Of a stretch of DNA of 64,000 bases, positions 1 through 13,000 are shown piece by piece. The translations under genes were made by a program, and so were the position numbers. This DNA is from Amphibalanus amphitrite (taxonomy: Eukaryota; Arthropoda; Thecostraca; Balanomorpha; Balanidae). The DNA lies in contig NW_024881507.1 of NCBI RefSeq assembly GCF_019059575.1, positions 1,736,001-1,800,000 on the forward strand, given 5' to 3'. Each line of letters starts with the position of its first letter. Position 1 is the first letter of the stretch. Below the pieces are notes generated by a model. The model was not told the DNA's origin and searched no databases. It worked only from the letters and a program-made list of their open reading frames with translations.

Positions 1-902
1 ACCTACCTAAAGCCACGGTGACTATCCTAAAGCCTGGATCGCCTGGATGTTGATGTATGGGGTTAGTGCTATCAGTTGCCGTCAGGCACCCACTTAATAT
101 TAACGTCCTAACGTTCAACATGTCTAGATCGGCGGTATTGCTCGGCAATTATTTTGAACGATGACATCTATCAATCAACCGCAATTGGTCATCCCCAACG
201 CATTACAACAAACGAACGAACGAACGAGCCAGCGAACGAACGAACGAACGAACGAACAAACAAACGAATGAACGAATGAACGAACGGGCGGAAGGACAGA
301 CGGACGGACGAATGGAGGAGTGAATGAATGAATGAATGAATGGATGGATGAACGAATGGCTGAAGGAATGGCGAAAGGGAAGAACGACCTACCAACACAC
401 GGACGGATAAGCGGATGGACAGAAGAACGAACGCACGAATGGACGAACGAATGAATGAACGGATGAACGAGTAAATGAACGAGCAAACCAACGAACGAAA
501 GAAGGAACGAACAAACGGCCCGATTGATGACTGAACGGGTGACGAGCTATATGAATGATAGAATGAATGAATGAATGAATGAATGCTATTTAAGTTACGT
601 AACCCGCAAACGCGTAGCTCCCAGCCAGCATTGAAATCATGACGTCTTGCACACTCATTCCTTTGCATAGTACCTCTCAAATCTCATACACCTGATGTCG
701 ACCCATTCTCAGCCTCAGCCGGGCACGAAATCCCACAAATTGCTTCCGTCGGCTTCCACGAAATACTCCAAACACTCACGACAAACTAAAACTGCAGCGC
801 AGTGCATCATAATAATCCTGCGGCTCGCTGTGCTGGCTGAGCTCTCCCTCCATTCGCCGGTGCGCGTCGTCACTGTAGTGATTGTTTGTACGTTTGTTGC
901 AG
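1..902. repeat. Tetranucleotide (GAAC/GAAT)n tract with flanking non-coding DNA
   Basis: Positions about 213-585 are built from imperfect GAAC, GAAT and GGAC tetramers. Long open frames on the opposite strand here (Ser/Phe/Val/His-rich) are artefacts of the repeat and are not genes. Positions 586-902 show no recognisable gene. They end in a pyrimidine- and G/T-rich stretch finishing ttgttgcag, which could be the acceptor for the possible exon at 903. Confidence 0.8.
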
Positions 903-1126
903 AGGTGGGCTGCGACCACGTCGAGGGAGGCGCCTACATCGGCCCAGAGTTCCAGCTCGGGCAGGTCTACGACGGCTCAATAGACCTCAGCGACGCCGTG
1001 GTCCTCTACCGGCCTGTTTACGTGTGCGTAAAGCCTCCGCACAGACAAAACGGCACGGGCGGTCAGAGGCCGGCGGCCCCGCAGCGCACGGCATCTGGCG
1101 GCAGCCACGCGCAGACTCGGTACTAG
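903..1126 (+). CDS. Possible terminal exon of an unrecognised gene
   Basis: I do not recognise this protein. The open frame follows a good 3' splice site (ttgttgcag|AGGTGG) and runs about 74 codons to a TAG at 1124-1126. Codons in its first half favour G or C at the third position, as in the host exons at 4-6 kb. The first 45 residues look like ordinary globular protein (short motifs GGAYIGPEF and VVLYRPVYVCVKP). The tail is Gly/Ala/Gln/Arg-rich and may be intron read-through, because a weak donor (GC|GTAAAG) lies near 1025. If real, this is a downstream exon of a plus-strand gene lying to the left of the window. No poly(A) signal was found close by. It could also be a chance open frame. Confidence 0.35.
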
Positions 1127-3132
1127 TCGCCGCCGCCAGAGGCGCTGGTGGCGCAATCAGGGCGGCCTGGCCGTCCGACCGGCGCGGCGGCCGGATGGTC
1201 CGTTCTGTTGTGTTTTGTGTGTGGGCGGGGCAGGGAACAGTCTTCGATGTATCTACACATGTAGCCGCGTCCGCGCGGGCCGCGCCGCCCGGGACAATGT
1301 GTGTGTCGATTGCTTGGGGGCCGCGCGGGAAGCATTTTTGATACTACGAGCCCTGACCATGTCGACATGCTACCACATACATTGACATATACATATGCTC
1401 TACATTGTAGGCGAACACGAGCACAAAGGTGTATATCTAATGTTGTCAAATGTAGTGTGGCCGATTGTTATGAGTGGCTTGCAGCGGGTGTGTATGAAGT
1501 CAGTCACAGGGGCGTGGGTTCATTCCTGTAGGTCAGCTAACGGCGGCTGCCTGCGCCGCGCCGCTGCTGCCGCCGCAGCATTGCCGTCCCTGGCCAGCGC
1601 TAGTCTATTTTCAGCCCGATTCGACGTCCGAAGGCCGTAACCCGCCGACGGCGTGTGCTCGCCGTGTGACGCGCCCTCCCCCAGGACCCATCAGCCCGGC
1701 ACTTCAGGCCGTCATTGGCCGCAGTGATCACACCGAAAATGAAATGCTGGTATTTCCGAGAGGGCGGATTTCCCTGGGGGAGAAGACCACGGTGCCGGTC
1801 CGGTCGGCTGAAAATAGGAGCCAGTTCTCATAGGGGCAGCTAAAGCTGCCGCTATAGAGGCCTTCAGAGCGCTGGGGAAAGGGTCACAAGGTGAGCTGGA
1901 GGACGGCCAATACCAAATACCCACCAATCGGCCAGGCCGTATGAACTCACTGAGGCACCAACGCATACTCGCGACGGTGACCAAGGAATTACTGTTAGAC
2001 ATTCTTTCAGACACCCCTTTAGCACTTGCAACTTATGCTGTACCAAAACAACAGCTTTCCTTTCAGCAAATCCTTGCCTCCCTTTCCCGAGGGACGCCCT
2101 CTTTGGATCTCATTGGACGCCCTCCCCTTCCCCCCAACATTTTGTCAGTTTGTCGCCACCGGTGGCCACAGGATTGGCTGTGCCAGCGTCAAACACCGCG
2201 CTACGGGCGGGACCCGGCAGCACGGCAGCCGTAGTTGGCCGTAGCTGCGCCCGCGCCGGGAGCCGTAGCGCTCCCCATGTCGCTCGGTCGCATCCATACA
2301 CAGTCAACGGCATTCCATAAATTTTGTATGCGTAGCTCTCTCCTCCCGTGTGCGTAGAGCTGTGCTCTCGGCGGCCGACGAGCGGCTTAGGCGGGTTTTA
2401 TAAGGCGTTCGTAGCGAGAGAGGACCACCTAATCAAAACAATGCCGGTCGCGCGCGCCCCTGCGCCGGTAGTGGTGAACTTGTTTAGCTCACTGTTGTTT
2501 GAATTGTGGCGTGGGGTCGACGGACGGACGGTGGGTGCGCAGAGGACAGGTCACACAGTGACCATCTGGCAGCCCTGTGGGACGTTCTGGCAGCTCTGGG
2601 GGCTGAGTACGGTGTGAACCGGGCTGCAGAGCGGACTGGGCGCGGTGCGCGCACGGGGGACTATTTTTGAGATGTGACTAGGGCGCACGTGCTGGCTCAC
2701 CAGGGGAGGGGGAGGGGGGATGACGCACTACCATGCTGGACATTGGTGAATGAGCTTAATAGGGTATGTTGGACGTTCCAAAAGCGTATTCGTTTAGTTT
2801 CTGGTTAAAAATGCATTGTGTTCGTATTCAGGCAGAAAATACACTTGTTAAACAGATTTTCGGAGAGTGTTCGTGTGGTGTTTGGCTTTTGTCCGCGCAA
2901 GATGAGTTGGCAGCACAGAATGGCTTGGCCGTCCCAGGATGACAAATCGAGACAATCAGAACAGAATATAGCTTTACTAACGCTACCCAAGTAAGCTGTC
3001 TTGTGGATGTGTAACCAGTGAACAGTGGAAATGAATCCCTACAATCACCACTATACTACTTAGCATATCGAGCATACGCGGCGCATGGAAGCACTAAGCA
3101 GCTGGCGGAACTACAATTACCAAAACGTCTCA
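1127..3132. other. No gene recognised
   Basis: Moderately GC-rich single-copy-looking DNA. Open frames on either strand are short, lack family motifs and have no convincing splice signals. I specifically looked on the minus strand for the GATA-type zinc finger that normally follows SANT in MTA proteins and saw none. Confidence 0.6.
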
Positions 3133-3138
3133 TTTATT
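3133..3138 (-). terminator. Candidate poly(A) signal of the transposase-ELM2-SANT gene
   Basis: TTTATT on the plus strand reads AATAAA on the minus strand. It lies about 475 bases downstream of the TAG/TGA-type stop at 3613-3615 and is the first canonical hexamer after it. It would give a 3' UTR of roughly 0.5 kb. This is a positional inference only. Confidence 0.4.
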
Positions 3139-3612
3139 GCAAAGGAATAATGAGCGAACACTGAACAGGCGTAATACAGAGCACAGCTCTACGAGAACAC
3201 TACGGGCGCTGCCGCCCCTAGACGGGGGCAGCTCAGCGACCTCCGAGGGATTCTCACCTCACTGCCCCGCGGCGTCCGGGCGACACGGCCTCTCCAGTCG
3301 GCTGGACCCTAAAACACCGTCTCCGTCCGTCTGTCTTCAGACACTGTACTGTCGCCGAGCAGGGCCGTTCCCAGCAGCACCCGGCGCCCATCCGCCGCCT
3401 CAGTCCACAGGTACAGACGGCCTCCTTAGAGTCAGAGGCGACACAACCTCACCGCCAGCAGCCGCCGCAGCTGCCAGCTGTCCTCACCAGCTGCTGGAGA
3501 ACCGTCACTCCTCTCACCAGCTGTCGCTCAGCCTCTCACCAGCTGTCGCTCAGCCTCTCACCGCTCACACTCTGACCGATCACATGTCCAGCCGTCCGCG
3601 TCCACCGCTCAG

Positions 3613-4068
3613 CTACCGACTGACGGGCACCGGCGTAATACTGCACTCGCCACTGAGCCGCACTCCGGCGCTCGGCTTGTCCGCGGCGCCCGCCCGGCCG
3701 CGCTGCTCCGGCGAGCGCCGAGAGCCGGCCGCCACCGGCTCGATGCTCACTGAGGTGCCCAGCGCGTTCAGCATCGGACTGAGCAGTGTGAGCGCGTCGT
3801 TCGCCGGTCCGGCCCGGCCGGCCGCCGCGGCCGCTGGTGACGGTGCCGGCGGGCTGGAGGTGCCCGACGCCGGAGCACTGCTGGCGCCCCCCTGCGGCGC
3901 GACACTGGCGCTCACCGGCGGAGCGGCGGAGTCGCGCGGTGAGGCCGCCGCCGCCAGCGCTGCCTGCCGGCGGGCGATGTGCTTGGCTCGTCGGCGCCGG
4001 ACGTAGCGGTCGGTGGTCTTCCACATGTAGTAATACTCGGTCAGCTGGGCGCTGGTCTTCCACGGAAG
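3613..4068 (-). CDS. Exon 6: end of SANT plus basic and Ala/Pro-rich tail
   Basis: After acceptor ttcccttgcag the exon begins LPWKTSAQLTEYYYMWKTTD, almost the MTA signature. Tyr and Lys of YYYMWK contact HDAC and inositol phosphate in the MTA1-HDAC1 structure. A dense basic patch follows (RRRRAKHIARRQ, likely a nuclear localisation signal), then Ala/Pro/Ser-rich sequence to a stop at 3613-3615. The tail is far shorter than in MTA1-3 and lacks the GATA-type Cys4 finger. A possible internal donor (CTCA|GTGAGC, at 3750) could splice the tail to undetected downstream exons, so the exact C-terminus is uncertain. Confidence 0.75.
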   Translation of the reverse strand, partial: LPWKTSAQLTEYYYMWKTTDRYVRRRRAKHIARRQAALAAAASPRDSAAPPVSASVAPQGGASSAPASGTSSPPAPSPAAAAAGRAGPANDALTLLSPMLNALGTSVSIEPVAAGSRRSPEQRGRAGAADKPSAGVRLSGECSITPVPVSR

Positions 4069-7000
4069 CTGCAAGGGAAACGGCCTATGAAAAACACCAA
4101 CAACTTATTGTGCCAAAGCATCGAACAAGCAAAACATTGCTTCGTAACACCTCAGAGCGCACATCAGACTCACTACGTCAAACTGCCGTGCAAAGGCAAA
4201 AACGACTAAATTAGGGTGACCTCTGACCTCTGGGTTAGGGTGACCTGACGTAACTCACCTCCTACCTGACGTAATCGCTTTTACCTTTGCACGGCATTAT
4301 ATTCTAATGCTCCGTTAGGACCGAGCAATGTACGACTACTTGCGCCCGATCAGCATTCCGCCCCCGCAATAAGAACTCACGTATTCCCGTCGGATCAGGT
4401 CGAACATTTTGCCGTGTCGGGCGATGGCCTCCTCAAAGAGGGCCGTCTCGTGGACGGACCAGTCCTCGAGTTCGTCGCGGCAGAGCACTGGGCCGCCCTC
4501 GGGCACCAATGACGTCAGAGCCTCGGCCAGCTGATAGTCGTGCCGGTGGAGCACGTCCATCGCGTGTGCCTGCCGGGACGGCCACCGGGCCGTGAACATG
4601 GGGACGCGGGCGGACACATCGGGTAGAGATATGTCACACAATGGGGAACATTCACTAAATGTTACCATTGTTTTAGGTTCATGATACCTATGCGATGCCA
4701 GTACGGCAGATCGATAAGATTGCATAATTGGCAAACGTGATGGATTGCGTTGCTTTCGTTTCCTCATACGCCGAAAATAGTAATTGCAGTAAACTCTTCA
4801 TTCCCTGTCGAGCGAATTGTGAAATCTAGATCTCCCCTTGGACACGCTCAGGCCACCAACGGCCGCAATACCCAGCACCCATAGAGCGAAAGTTCCCACA
4901 GCATTTCGCCACGGTCGGTTATCGGCTCAATCTTCCGTCCCTTCCCTCTCATCAGGTCTACCTGGGACACGAACCCCATTGGATGCTGTGACATACCACG
5001 ATACCTCATACAACATCGCAAATATAGAATACCATAGACCTCTGTACAGAAGACATCGTTTATCAGCAGAATTTACATTCCCTAACATGCAACAAAACAC
5101 ACGCCATTCGTTCACGGCGCCGGCGGTCCCACCCCAATAGTGCGCCGGCCTGGCTCAGGGTCGGCCGGTGACGTCACCCCACTCACTCGTGTGACGTCAC
5201 GCGAGGCATTGGCGGCCGCCACGTGGATGCCCGGCTGGGTGGCGGCCGAGCCGGCGTCGCAGGCGCGGGCGAACATCCCCACCGCTCTGTGGGCACACAT
5301 AGATCAGATCAGCACAGAGATCAGATCAGATCGGGCCGAGATAAGAGTACAACACCTGACTCCGAGATAGAGCCCTCGACTCCAAATATGAGAGGGTTGT
5401 TTTTGTAAGAACGTTTCTAACACGCACGATGAGAGGAAGGTAAAACAAAGGTGAAAATTAAGACGCGAAATCGTCCCTTAACAATATTCGACGCCAAATT
5501 ATATGATAGATAACAAACATTTACATACACAAACACGTCTGAATTTCACTGAAAAATATAACGTTTGCAATCATGAGATACCTAATCTAATTAACCGCCC
5601 ATTGATCACCATGTAGCAGTCTATGTCACCCCTGTTCGCAGCAGTCACCCCCGCTCCTCACCTGGTAAGCTGGACAAACTGGTTGATCTGCTGCTCTGTG
5701 AGTTTGTGCTCCGGCGTCCAGCGGACCTGCTGTTTGGCCGTGACCTCCGACTCGGTCTGACCGGTCACAGGAGCGGGGGCCACCTCGGCCTGGAACTGGG
5801 AGCCCACGCGGATGCCGCCCTTCCTAGGAGCCAGCAGGTCCGAGACGGCACGCACCGGCGGCGACGGCTGCCGGCAGCGGGGGGGGGGGGGGGGGCGTCA
5901 ACACAAACAGAAACATGAGCGTCAAAGAGAGGCGGCAGACACAGGGCGTCAGGGACGAGTGCTGACAGACACAGTAGGCCAGCGACCTGGAGGCACAGAC
6001 GTTCCATCCATTTTCCATCGAGGGGAATACAAGATCAAATATAATTCTTGCGAGAAAAAGGAAATGATGTCCCTCTAGACCAAATGCCCGCTTTCCAACA
6101 GTCACGCCTATAGGTAGCAGGAAAACGTTACTGCGTTGCGTGCTGCATTAGCCCAAGCCGATACGATCGTGTCGGATAATGTTGCCTCTGACAGCAATCG
6201 CCACAGATGTCGTGAGGGCTGACAATCGCAAAACCAAACCCGGAAATACCGCAGCACATCCATTTTCGAGACATGAAAAAGCAGAGTTTGTGTGTGGTTG
6301 CTGCCAGTTGCGTGTCAGCATCGGCTTGATAACGACGCTATATTGGCAGAGACATTGTTCTGAGCTGGCACGGGTGGTGCCAGCTCAGAGCTGCAGGTTC
6401 GCGTTCTCAGAGTATCGGCCATAGGCACTGGCCATTTTGCACGAAGGCACGAAAAGCTCTTCCTGGGTAACTCCACTGGTTAATGCAGTAACGTAGCCTA
6501 TAAATACGCGTAGCAGTAGCACCATGGAGCACGCTTCAACAATAACAGTCAATCAGACGACATCTGATAACACTGAACCACAATCAATATCCGATCAGCA
6601 CCGACCTGACACACGGAAATGGTTCAACGACACTTCTTGGCGGCAAATCCCAAAAACACGTCCCGTATGAGTCAAGTCAGGAAACGTCCTGTCATGTGGC
6701 ATTGGCCTTCGAGAGGCCACTATTTATTATATCTACCACCCACTACCCTCTACCATTAGTGCACAATGACTCACCTTTGCCTCTATCGACTCCTTTGAGC
6801 CATCTGGATCTGCATCGGGGTCTATATTGAGAATGGGCGACTCGAACTTCACATTTCCCAGAGTGTCGGACTTCTCCGTCTTCACCTCCTTCTTGAGCTT
6901 CAGCAGCCCGTCTGTAAACAGATAGAGCAAATAATGATGCACACATACACAGCATGCACTCATGATAGCCGGCCCGGGGTATATCGTAGGGCTTAGGAGA

Positions 7001-10000
7001 TAGACACGTAGGGCGTGGGAGACATTCCTGACATTCCCCACAATACGTTGCGCCCCACTTCACGGAGACCAATAGTGACCATCTGCATTTGCGAAGCAAT
7101 TGCAATGGTTTTGTCACATGGCAGGATTCAAAGGACCGTCAAATGTGGGAAATGTTAGAACATCCCAGTTCGCTGACATATCACCCAGCTGAGCAAACGA
7201 TCTCCCTCAAACAGCGAGCGTTAAATAGTAAGGTAAAAGTGTAGATATAGTGGCCAGATCAGCCCGTAAAACGGCGTGTCTCCGTTAGGCGGCGGGATTC
7301 ACGGTCGGCCGTGGTGGTCCGGACCGTTACTGATGGTCAGGTCTCACACTCCTATCCCAGCGAGATTCGCCAGACGCTCCGAAACCTTGGCGAAACGCCC
7401 CGAGCGAGCCTTCAGCGACCAAGGCCACGCGGACGCGTACCCAAAGCAACATAACAGACCACCAAACGCACAGACCTAAGGCCCGAGCGCACGTCCCGTG
7501 TAAATAGTCCTCTCGCAGTTGCTAGCAGCTGATAAAAATCTTACGGAGCAAGTAGTGGCCCGATGATAACGCGTAAATGCCTGACGTAGCACTGTAAAAC
7601 AGTTCTCACTTCTCAACGAGCATGTCCGGTGCAAACGAATCAGTTGTGTCGCCGGTCGAACGCACGGAAAACCCGGATAAATCCGGTGAGGTCGATGACA
7701 CTGCGTAGTGTTGGACAGTTGCCATACATGGGACGACATGGAGCGCAGAAGGAAAAGCGACCTAGTGAGTCAGCGCTCCCACCATCTTACAACTGAGCGT
7801 TACCATGGCCTCAGCGCCACATCCGCACGCTCGCAACCTTTATTTACCGGAGGAGTCGCTATACCTACTTGGTAAGCTGTAAGCAGCATGTGATCTCGTT
7901 TACAGCAAGTTAATTAGGTATGGAAGCTGTCTGTTACAGCGGGGAGGTGAAATGATAGCATCAGCACAACTTGCAGATCTGAGCTGCACCAATACTCCCG
8001 GCATGCTAACGGGCTGGTGCACGGTGCTCAGCAGTCGTGCTATCGTCATGAGCATCAATTAATGTGTCCAACATAGTTCGTTAATTAATCACATACACGA
8101 ACAACAGCGCGACGATTAATTTCCACTGGCGAAATACGGCACATGCTATTCTAACTTCAGGAATCCAAATATAAATATATGTAAAAATAGCTGGCATACC
8201 CCAGGGCATACCCGGCCTTGGGCATACCATGACAACAGCTTACAAATCAAACAATTCAATTCCGATCGGCTCCGGAGGACCGGCCGCCCACCGAGCTCTC
8301 CGGTCCGGGCTGCACCCAGCGACCCGGGCTGTGGCTGTCGGCGGACCCCGGACCGGGGCGGGGCGGCTGGAAACGGTACATGGCACCACAGCAGCCGTGG
8401 GAGTCACTGGAGCGCGGCGACCGCTCTCCTGCTCCCAGGGAAGCTCAATACTCTGCTCTTCTCCTCCCCGCGCTCTCTAAACACTCTGCTCTCCCTACCC
8501 CAATGTGGAGGCTCAGCGCTCCACTCTACCCTCTCCTCACTCTCTCCCAGAGCTCCGTCATGCTCCGTTCCGCATTCCGTTCGAGCTCCGTTTCCGGCCT
8601 CGTGACTGCGTACCTCGCATGAGTCTCTGCTACGATCAGTACATGCTGTGATAAACCAACAGTCCCGTATCATTTATCTTAATTGTTCGTGCTATCCGAT
8701 CTATCACACGGACACGCTGTTTTCTATTGTTCCAGGTTCATACAAAAGCATTTAGATAAGCCTGCATAATCGATTCAGTGGAGTGGGAAGCATTCTGCAG
8801 TCATGAACCCATATTCCACAAAATCCACAATTATACTGTCATGTGCATTGTGCATGTGCAATGCGCATCACCTCTAATCTCTCTGATCCGTTTAAAAGTC
8901 ATACTCCGACTCTCCCACCGTGGCCCCAGCCGCTCCTTCCTCCGAGCCGGCTCCCTCGGCAGCCTCTCCGTTCGGGTCCCGACGAACTGCACCTAGCCCC
9001 GAGCCGGGACATCTGGCGTGCCCGGCGGTCAGACGGGCTCGGCGCCGGTCGGGGCGGCCACCGCCGGCGGCACCTAACGGTACGCGGCCGGTCGCGTCGG
9101 CACGCCGCCGCCGACAGCGCCCGGCGACCGACAGCTCTGCCATCGGGAGCTCAGAGGCCGGCAGCTCTGCCACTGGGAGCTCAGAGGCCGACGAAGCCCA
9201 CCGCTACTGACTGCCCAGAGGCCAGAGGACGACCGCTTCCAGGCACTCTTGGATTGACGGCGTCCACAATCAACAGCTACCCTACAATGCAACATCTACA
9301 CCGCCGTTGCAGAATGACAGTACTGTTCTGTGCTATTTCACGAAACCTCGCAGCCATCCAGGCACATCACCAACCCATCACCACCAACTCAGCCACAGTT
9401 CAGCCTCTGGCTATCACCAACCAGCCAGTTCCCATCGTGTCCAACAGGCCCACAGTGCCCATCCCATCTCCGTGGTCTACCTGTCAGCCTGTGATCAGTC
9501 ACCTCGTGACGTCACGGCTGACGGGTGACGTCACACACCGCTGTGTCTCGCGGTCCGTCATCAGCCGTCACTCGTCTGTCGTCAGTGTCTACCGCGCGGG
9601 GCCCGAGGCGGCCCGTCTGACACTACTGGCGGGCGGAGACGCCGTCGTCCGACTCCCAGAACCGCCACCGCCGCTAAACGGCCGTCTCCAACGGTGTGGT
9701 GAATGAATGGCCGTATCAGCAGCGCGATGATGCAGCACAAAGGTAATATGCGATGTGATTATTCGTCTCACAAGTAGCCAGGCGATGCCGAGGAGCAATT
9801 ACCGAATGGAGCGTAAGCTTGGCAAGAGAGCGCATAGCTTCGTATCGATGCAATGCGGATCATATTCTATCTAACATTTAAATAGCAACAGATCAGCCTA
9901 AGGATGCTTGCATTCAACACTTCAAAACAGCCTAAAAAGCCGCATCTTCCAAACACACGACAGAGAGAAAGCGGAAAGTTGCCGCTTGCCAGTATCCTCC

Positions 10001-13000
10001 CGACGTCCTGAAAAACGCCCCGTGAAACCGCTCGCACCGACCGCGACACTCAAGGAGAAAGTTGCTGACATTTCCTTCATATGTGCTGGCCTGAAAGTCG
10101 CCGGCGCCCCTCCCCACCGCGGTATGAAAGTCGCCAGTACCCCTCCTCATTGCGCTATGCAAGTCGCCACGACAGCACCCCTCCCCTGGTCTGAAAGCCA
10201 CCTGCAGTGACCGATACCCCTGCCTATCGCGGTCTGAAAGTGGCCCCCACCCTGCCCACTGAAAGCTGCAGGGACAGGCGGTCTGACAGTCGCCGGCAGT
10301 GACCGGCGCCCCTGCCTGGCCTGCTGCCGGCCGCTCGCCAGTTTGTTGCCCCCGGCTCTCTCACGGCCGTCGCAGTGGTCAAACCAGTCTCCGCCGGCCA
10401 ACAACAGGCAGCGGCGGCGGCCGCGGTGCCGGGAAACAGGTCAGGGTAGGTGCCCCGTGTGGGGCGAGCCGGGCAGGTCAGGGTAGGTGCCCAGAGCGGG
10501 GCGAGCCGGGCAGGTCAGGGTAGGTGCCCAGAGCGGGGCGGGCGGCACAGGTCAGGGTAGGTGCCCAGAGCGGGGCGGGCGGCACAGGTCAGGGTAGGTG
10601 CCCAGAGCGGGGCGGGCTGTGCAGGTCAGAGCGGTACCCCGTGTTGGGGCGAGCGGCACACGTCAGAATTGTGTACCGAGGGACGAGCGGTACGCGTTAA
10701 AAAAGGGGTTGAGCGGTACCAACACGCGTTATAATGGGTTCCGTGAGTCGTATATGTCAGAGTGTGTACCGAAAATGTGAGGCAGGAGGTACAGATCAGA
10801 TGCATTCCCAGAGAGGAGTGACGGGGGTGCAGGTCACTGGTCAAGCGCCGGGGTGCAGAAGGCGAGAGCGACGTGGAGCATGGTAACCGGGCTGCGGACT
10901 GCAGACGAGCCGGTGACATTATCGAATATCGAATGTGAAGTTCACATATACAGTGCATGACAGGCCTTTAGCAGCTTGCAACTACAGCGCCAGACCGCAG
11001 CCTGGGTTATGATTAATTACTTCTTACGCACCAATATCGCTTAAAACCTTCAGGGAGCCTAATACAAATGATCTAGGCAGTATAAATAGTTTAAGGATTG
11101 TTGGTTGGTCATCCCTTTGCCGATTGTCGGTTGGTTCCCTGGTAACGACACGTCATGCTGACTCCATGTCAATTTATCTATAACCCGTTAAAGGGACTAT
11201 CCCACCTTCTAAAATGTTGTTAAAACCCGTTAAATTGTGCCCGACTTTATAGATTGGATGACCAGGAACACGGTTCTGGCATTTATTTTTCATTAAACAT
11301 CTTAGGCTTCCCATATTCCAAACACAAACTTTCAAATATGTGACGTCACAGCCCAAAATTACCTCCTTCCCCAGGCCACATTACTGTCATAAAGCTGATT
11401 CTTTTTACTCTGTAGGCACCACAACAAAGTTCAGACCAAGTTTTAAGCGATTTTTCAACGAACAAACCCATTTAAATCAGAATGACTAAACGAGGTGACG
11501 TCACACTAACGGTCGCTCCATGTTGAAGATAGGGCCTTGTACAAGGCCCATTTTCAAATGAAGGGAACGAATTCCTTCAACACCAAGAGGCCGCGGGGGT
11601 TGCAACCTAGATAGATAGTGGTTTCTGAACCTCGCCGCAAACTTGGCTATCTCAACTCAAACCCCATGTTAAAGGTGGGATAGTCCCTTTAAACCATCAA
11701 CCAACAATTAGCTGGCATGACCACAACAATATTGATCAGTGTGGGAGCATTTATTGGACTTTTAATATCAATCTCGAGGACCTAGCCGCGATAAAACCTA
11801 TAACGCGTTAAGTGCTTTCGACTGCTACCCCTGTCTTTACCGATCATTGTGCGTCGAGAGGTCCTTCTTGCGGTAAACCGAGTTCCGCTATAGATAACGA
11901 AACAGACGATATTTTACTCCACCGCGGTAATAATATGGCATACACCGGAAGAACATTCAATGCCTCCTAACTCATTTAACTCAAGGTGTCAGACTCGCAC
12001 CTTGCCCAATGAATATGAGTCGAATCTCGACACCAATAGTTCGCCCCTCACCAGCACGAGCACATCAACTATACGGGCCGGCCACTGGAGCGTATCAACA
12101 CAGTACCTCCACCGCATCGGCCGCCGGCCGACCCCCGACTGCCCCGGCTGCATGGACACCGCCTGCCCTGCCGCCCGGTGTCTGGTGTGCGGGGAGGAGG
12201 CGGACACCCCGCAGCACGTCTTGCTGCGCTGCCCGTGCCTGTGCGGGGCCCGCCTCCACGCACTAGGCAACATCTACGGCCAACCCCCCGACCTACGCCA
12301 GGACGACGTGGTGGCGGCCTTGGCCGCCGGCTTTCGCTCAATACCAGAGTCGGTCGACTACGCCCCGGTGACGGGGCCGAGGGGCACAACAACAACAGCA
12401 ACAGCGTCCAACGCTCCTCGCACTCAATGGCCCGATGGTCAACGAACGGGGGTGCGAGCTTTTCGAAAAGTATCAGCAGTGTGCTATTGCTGATTGTTGC
12501 TACAGGCTTCAGCCGTCAACGAACAAATCACATGAGGCACACCTTACGGTGCTGGCAAGTCATCAATCATAGAACAGGAGCATGATACCATGACTTGGCT
12601 AATCGGGATAATCAGCATGTCAGAATGGTGGTTACATGCTCCACCTAAACGCATCGATGCAATACAAGTGCGGGTGACAAAATGCAATGTCCACCTGCCT
12701 AAACAAATGAAAGGGGGCCTTGTCGAGATCAAAAGATGATGAGTTTGACAAATTCAGGAGCAAAAGAAAAAAGAAGGAAAAAGCAAACATCCTTTTATCG
12801 TTGGAATAGTAAACGAAAGGTCGACATTGCACATCAATGGTTGATGATGTGTCATACGACTTGACTGTGCACCATTCCTGGCCCACCTTCAACTGGTCCA
12901 ACTCGGGCGACCCAGTAGCAGTTGGGGAGGAGGAGGGGGAAGGGAGGGGTACAGGGGACTGGACTGACCGGTTCGGTGACCGGCAGGGTGGGGCACCTCT

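Noticed and set aside
175..680. Long minus-strand frames rich in Ser, Phe, Val, His and Arg
   Set aside because: They are translations of the GAAC/GAAT tetranucleotide repeat, and the period explains the composition.
3137..4006. 289-codon plus-strand frame opposite the SANT exon
   Set aside because: It is a GC-rich shadow of the minus-strand exon, with Ser/Pro/Ala composition and no motifs.
10437..10660. CRISPR-like array
   Set aside because: Units are contiguous 37-bp tandem copies without unique spacers, in a eukaryotic intron.
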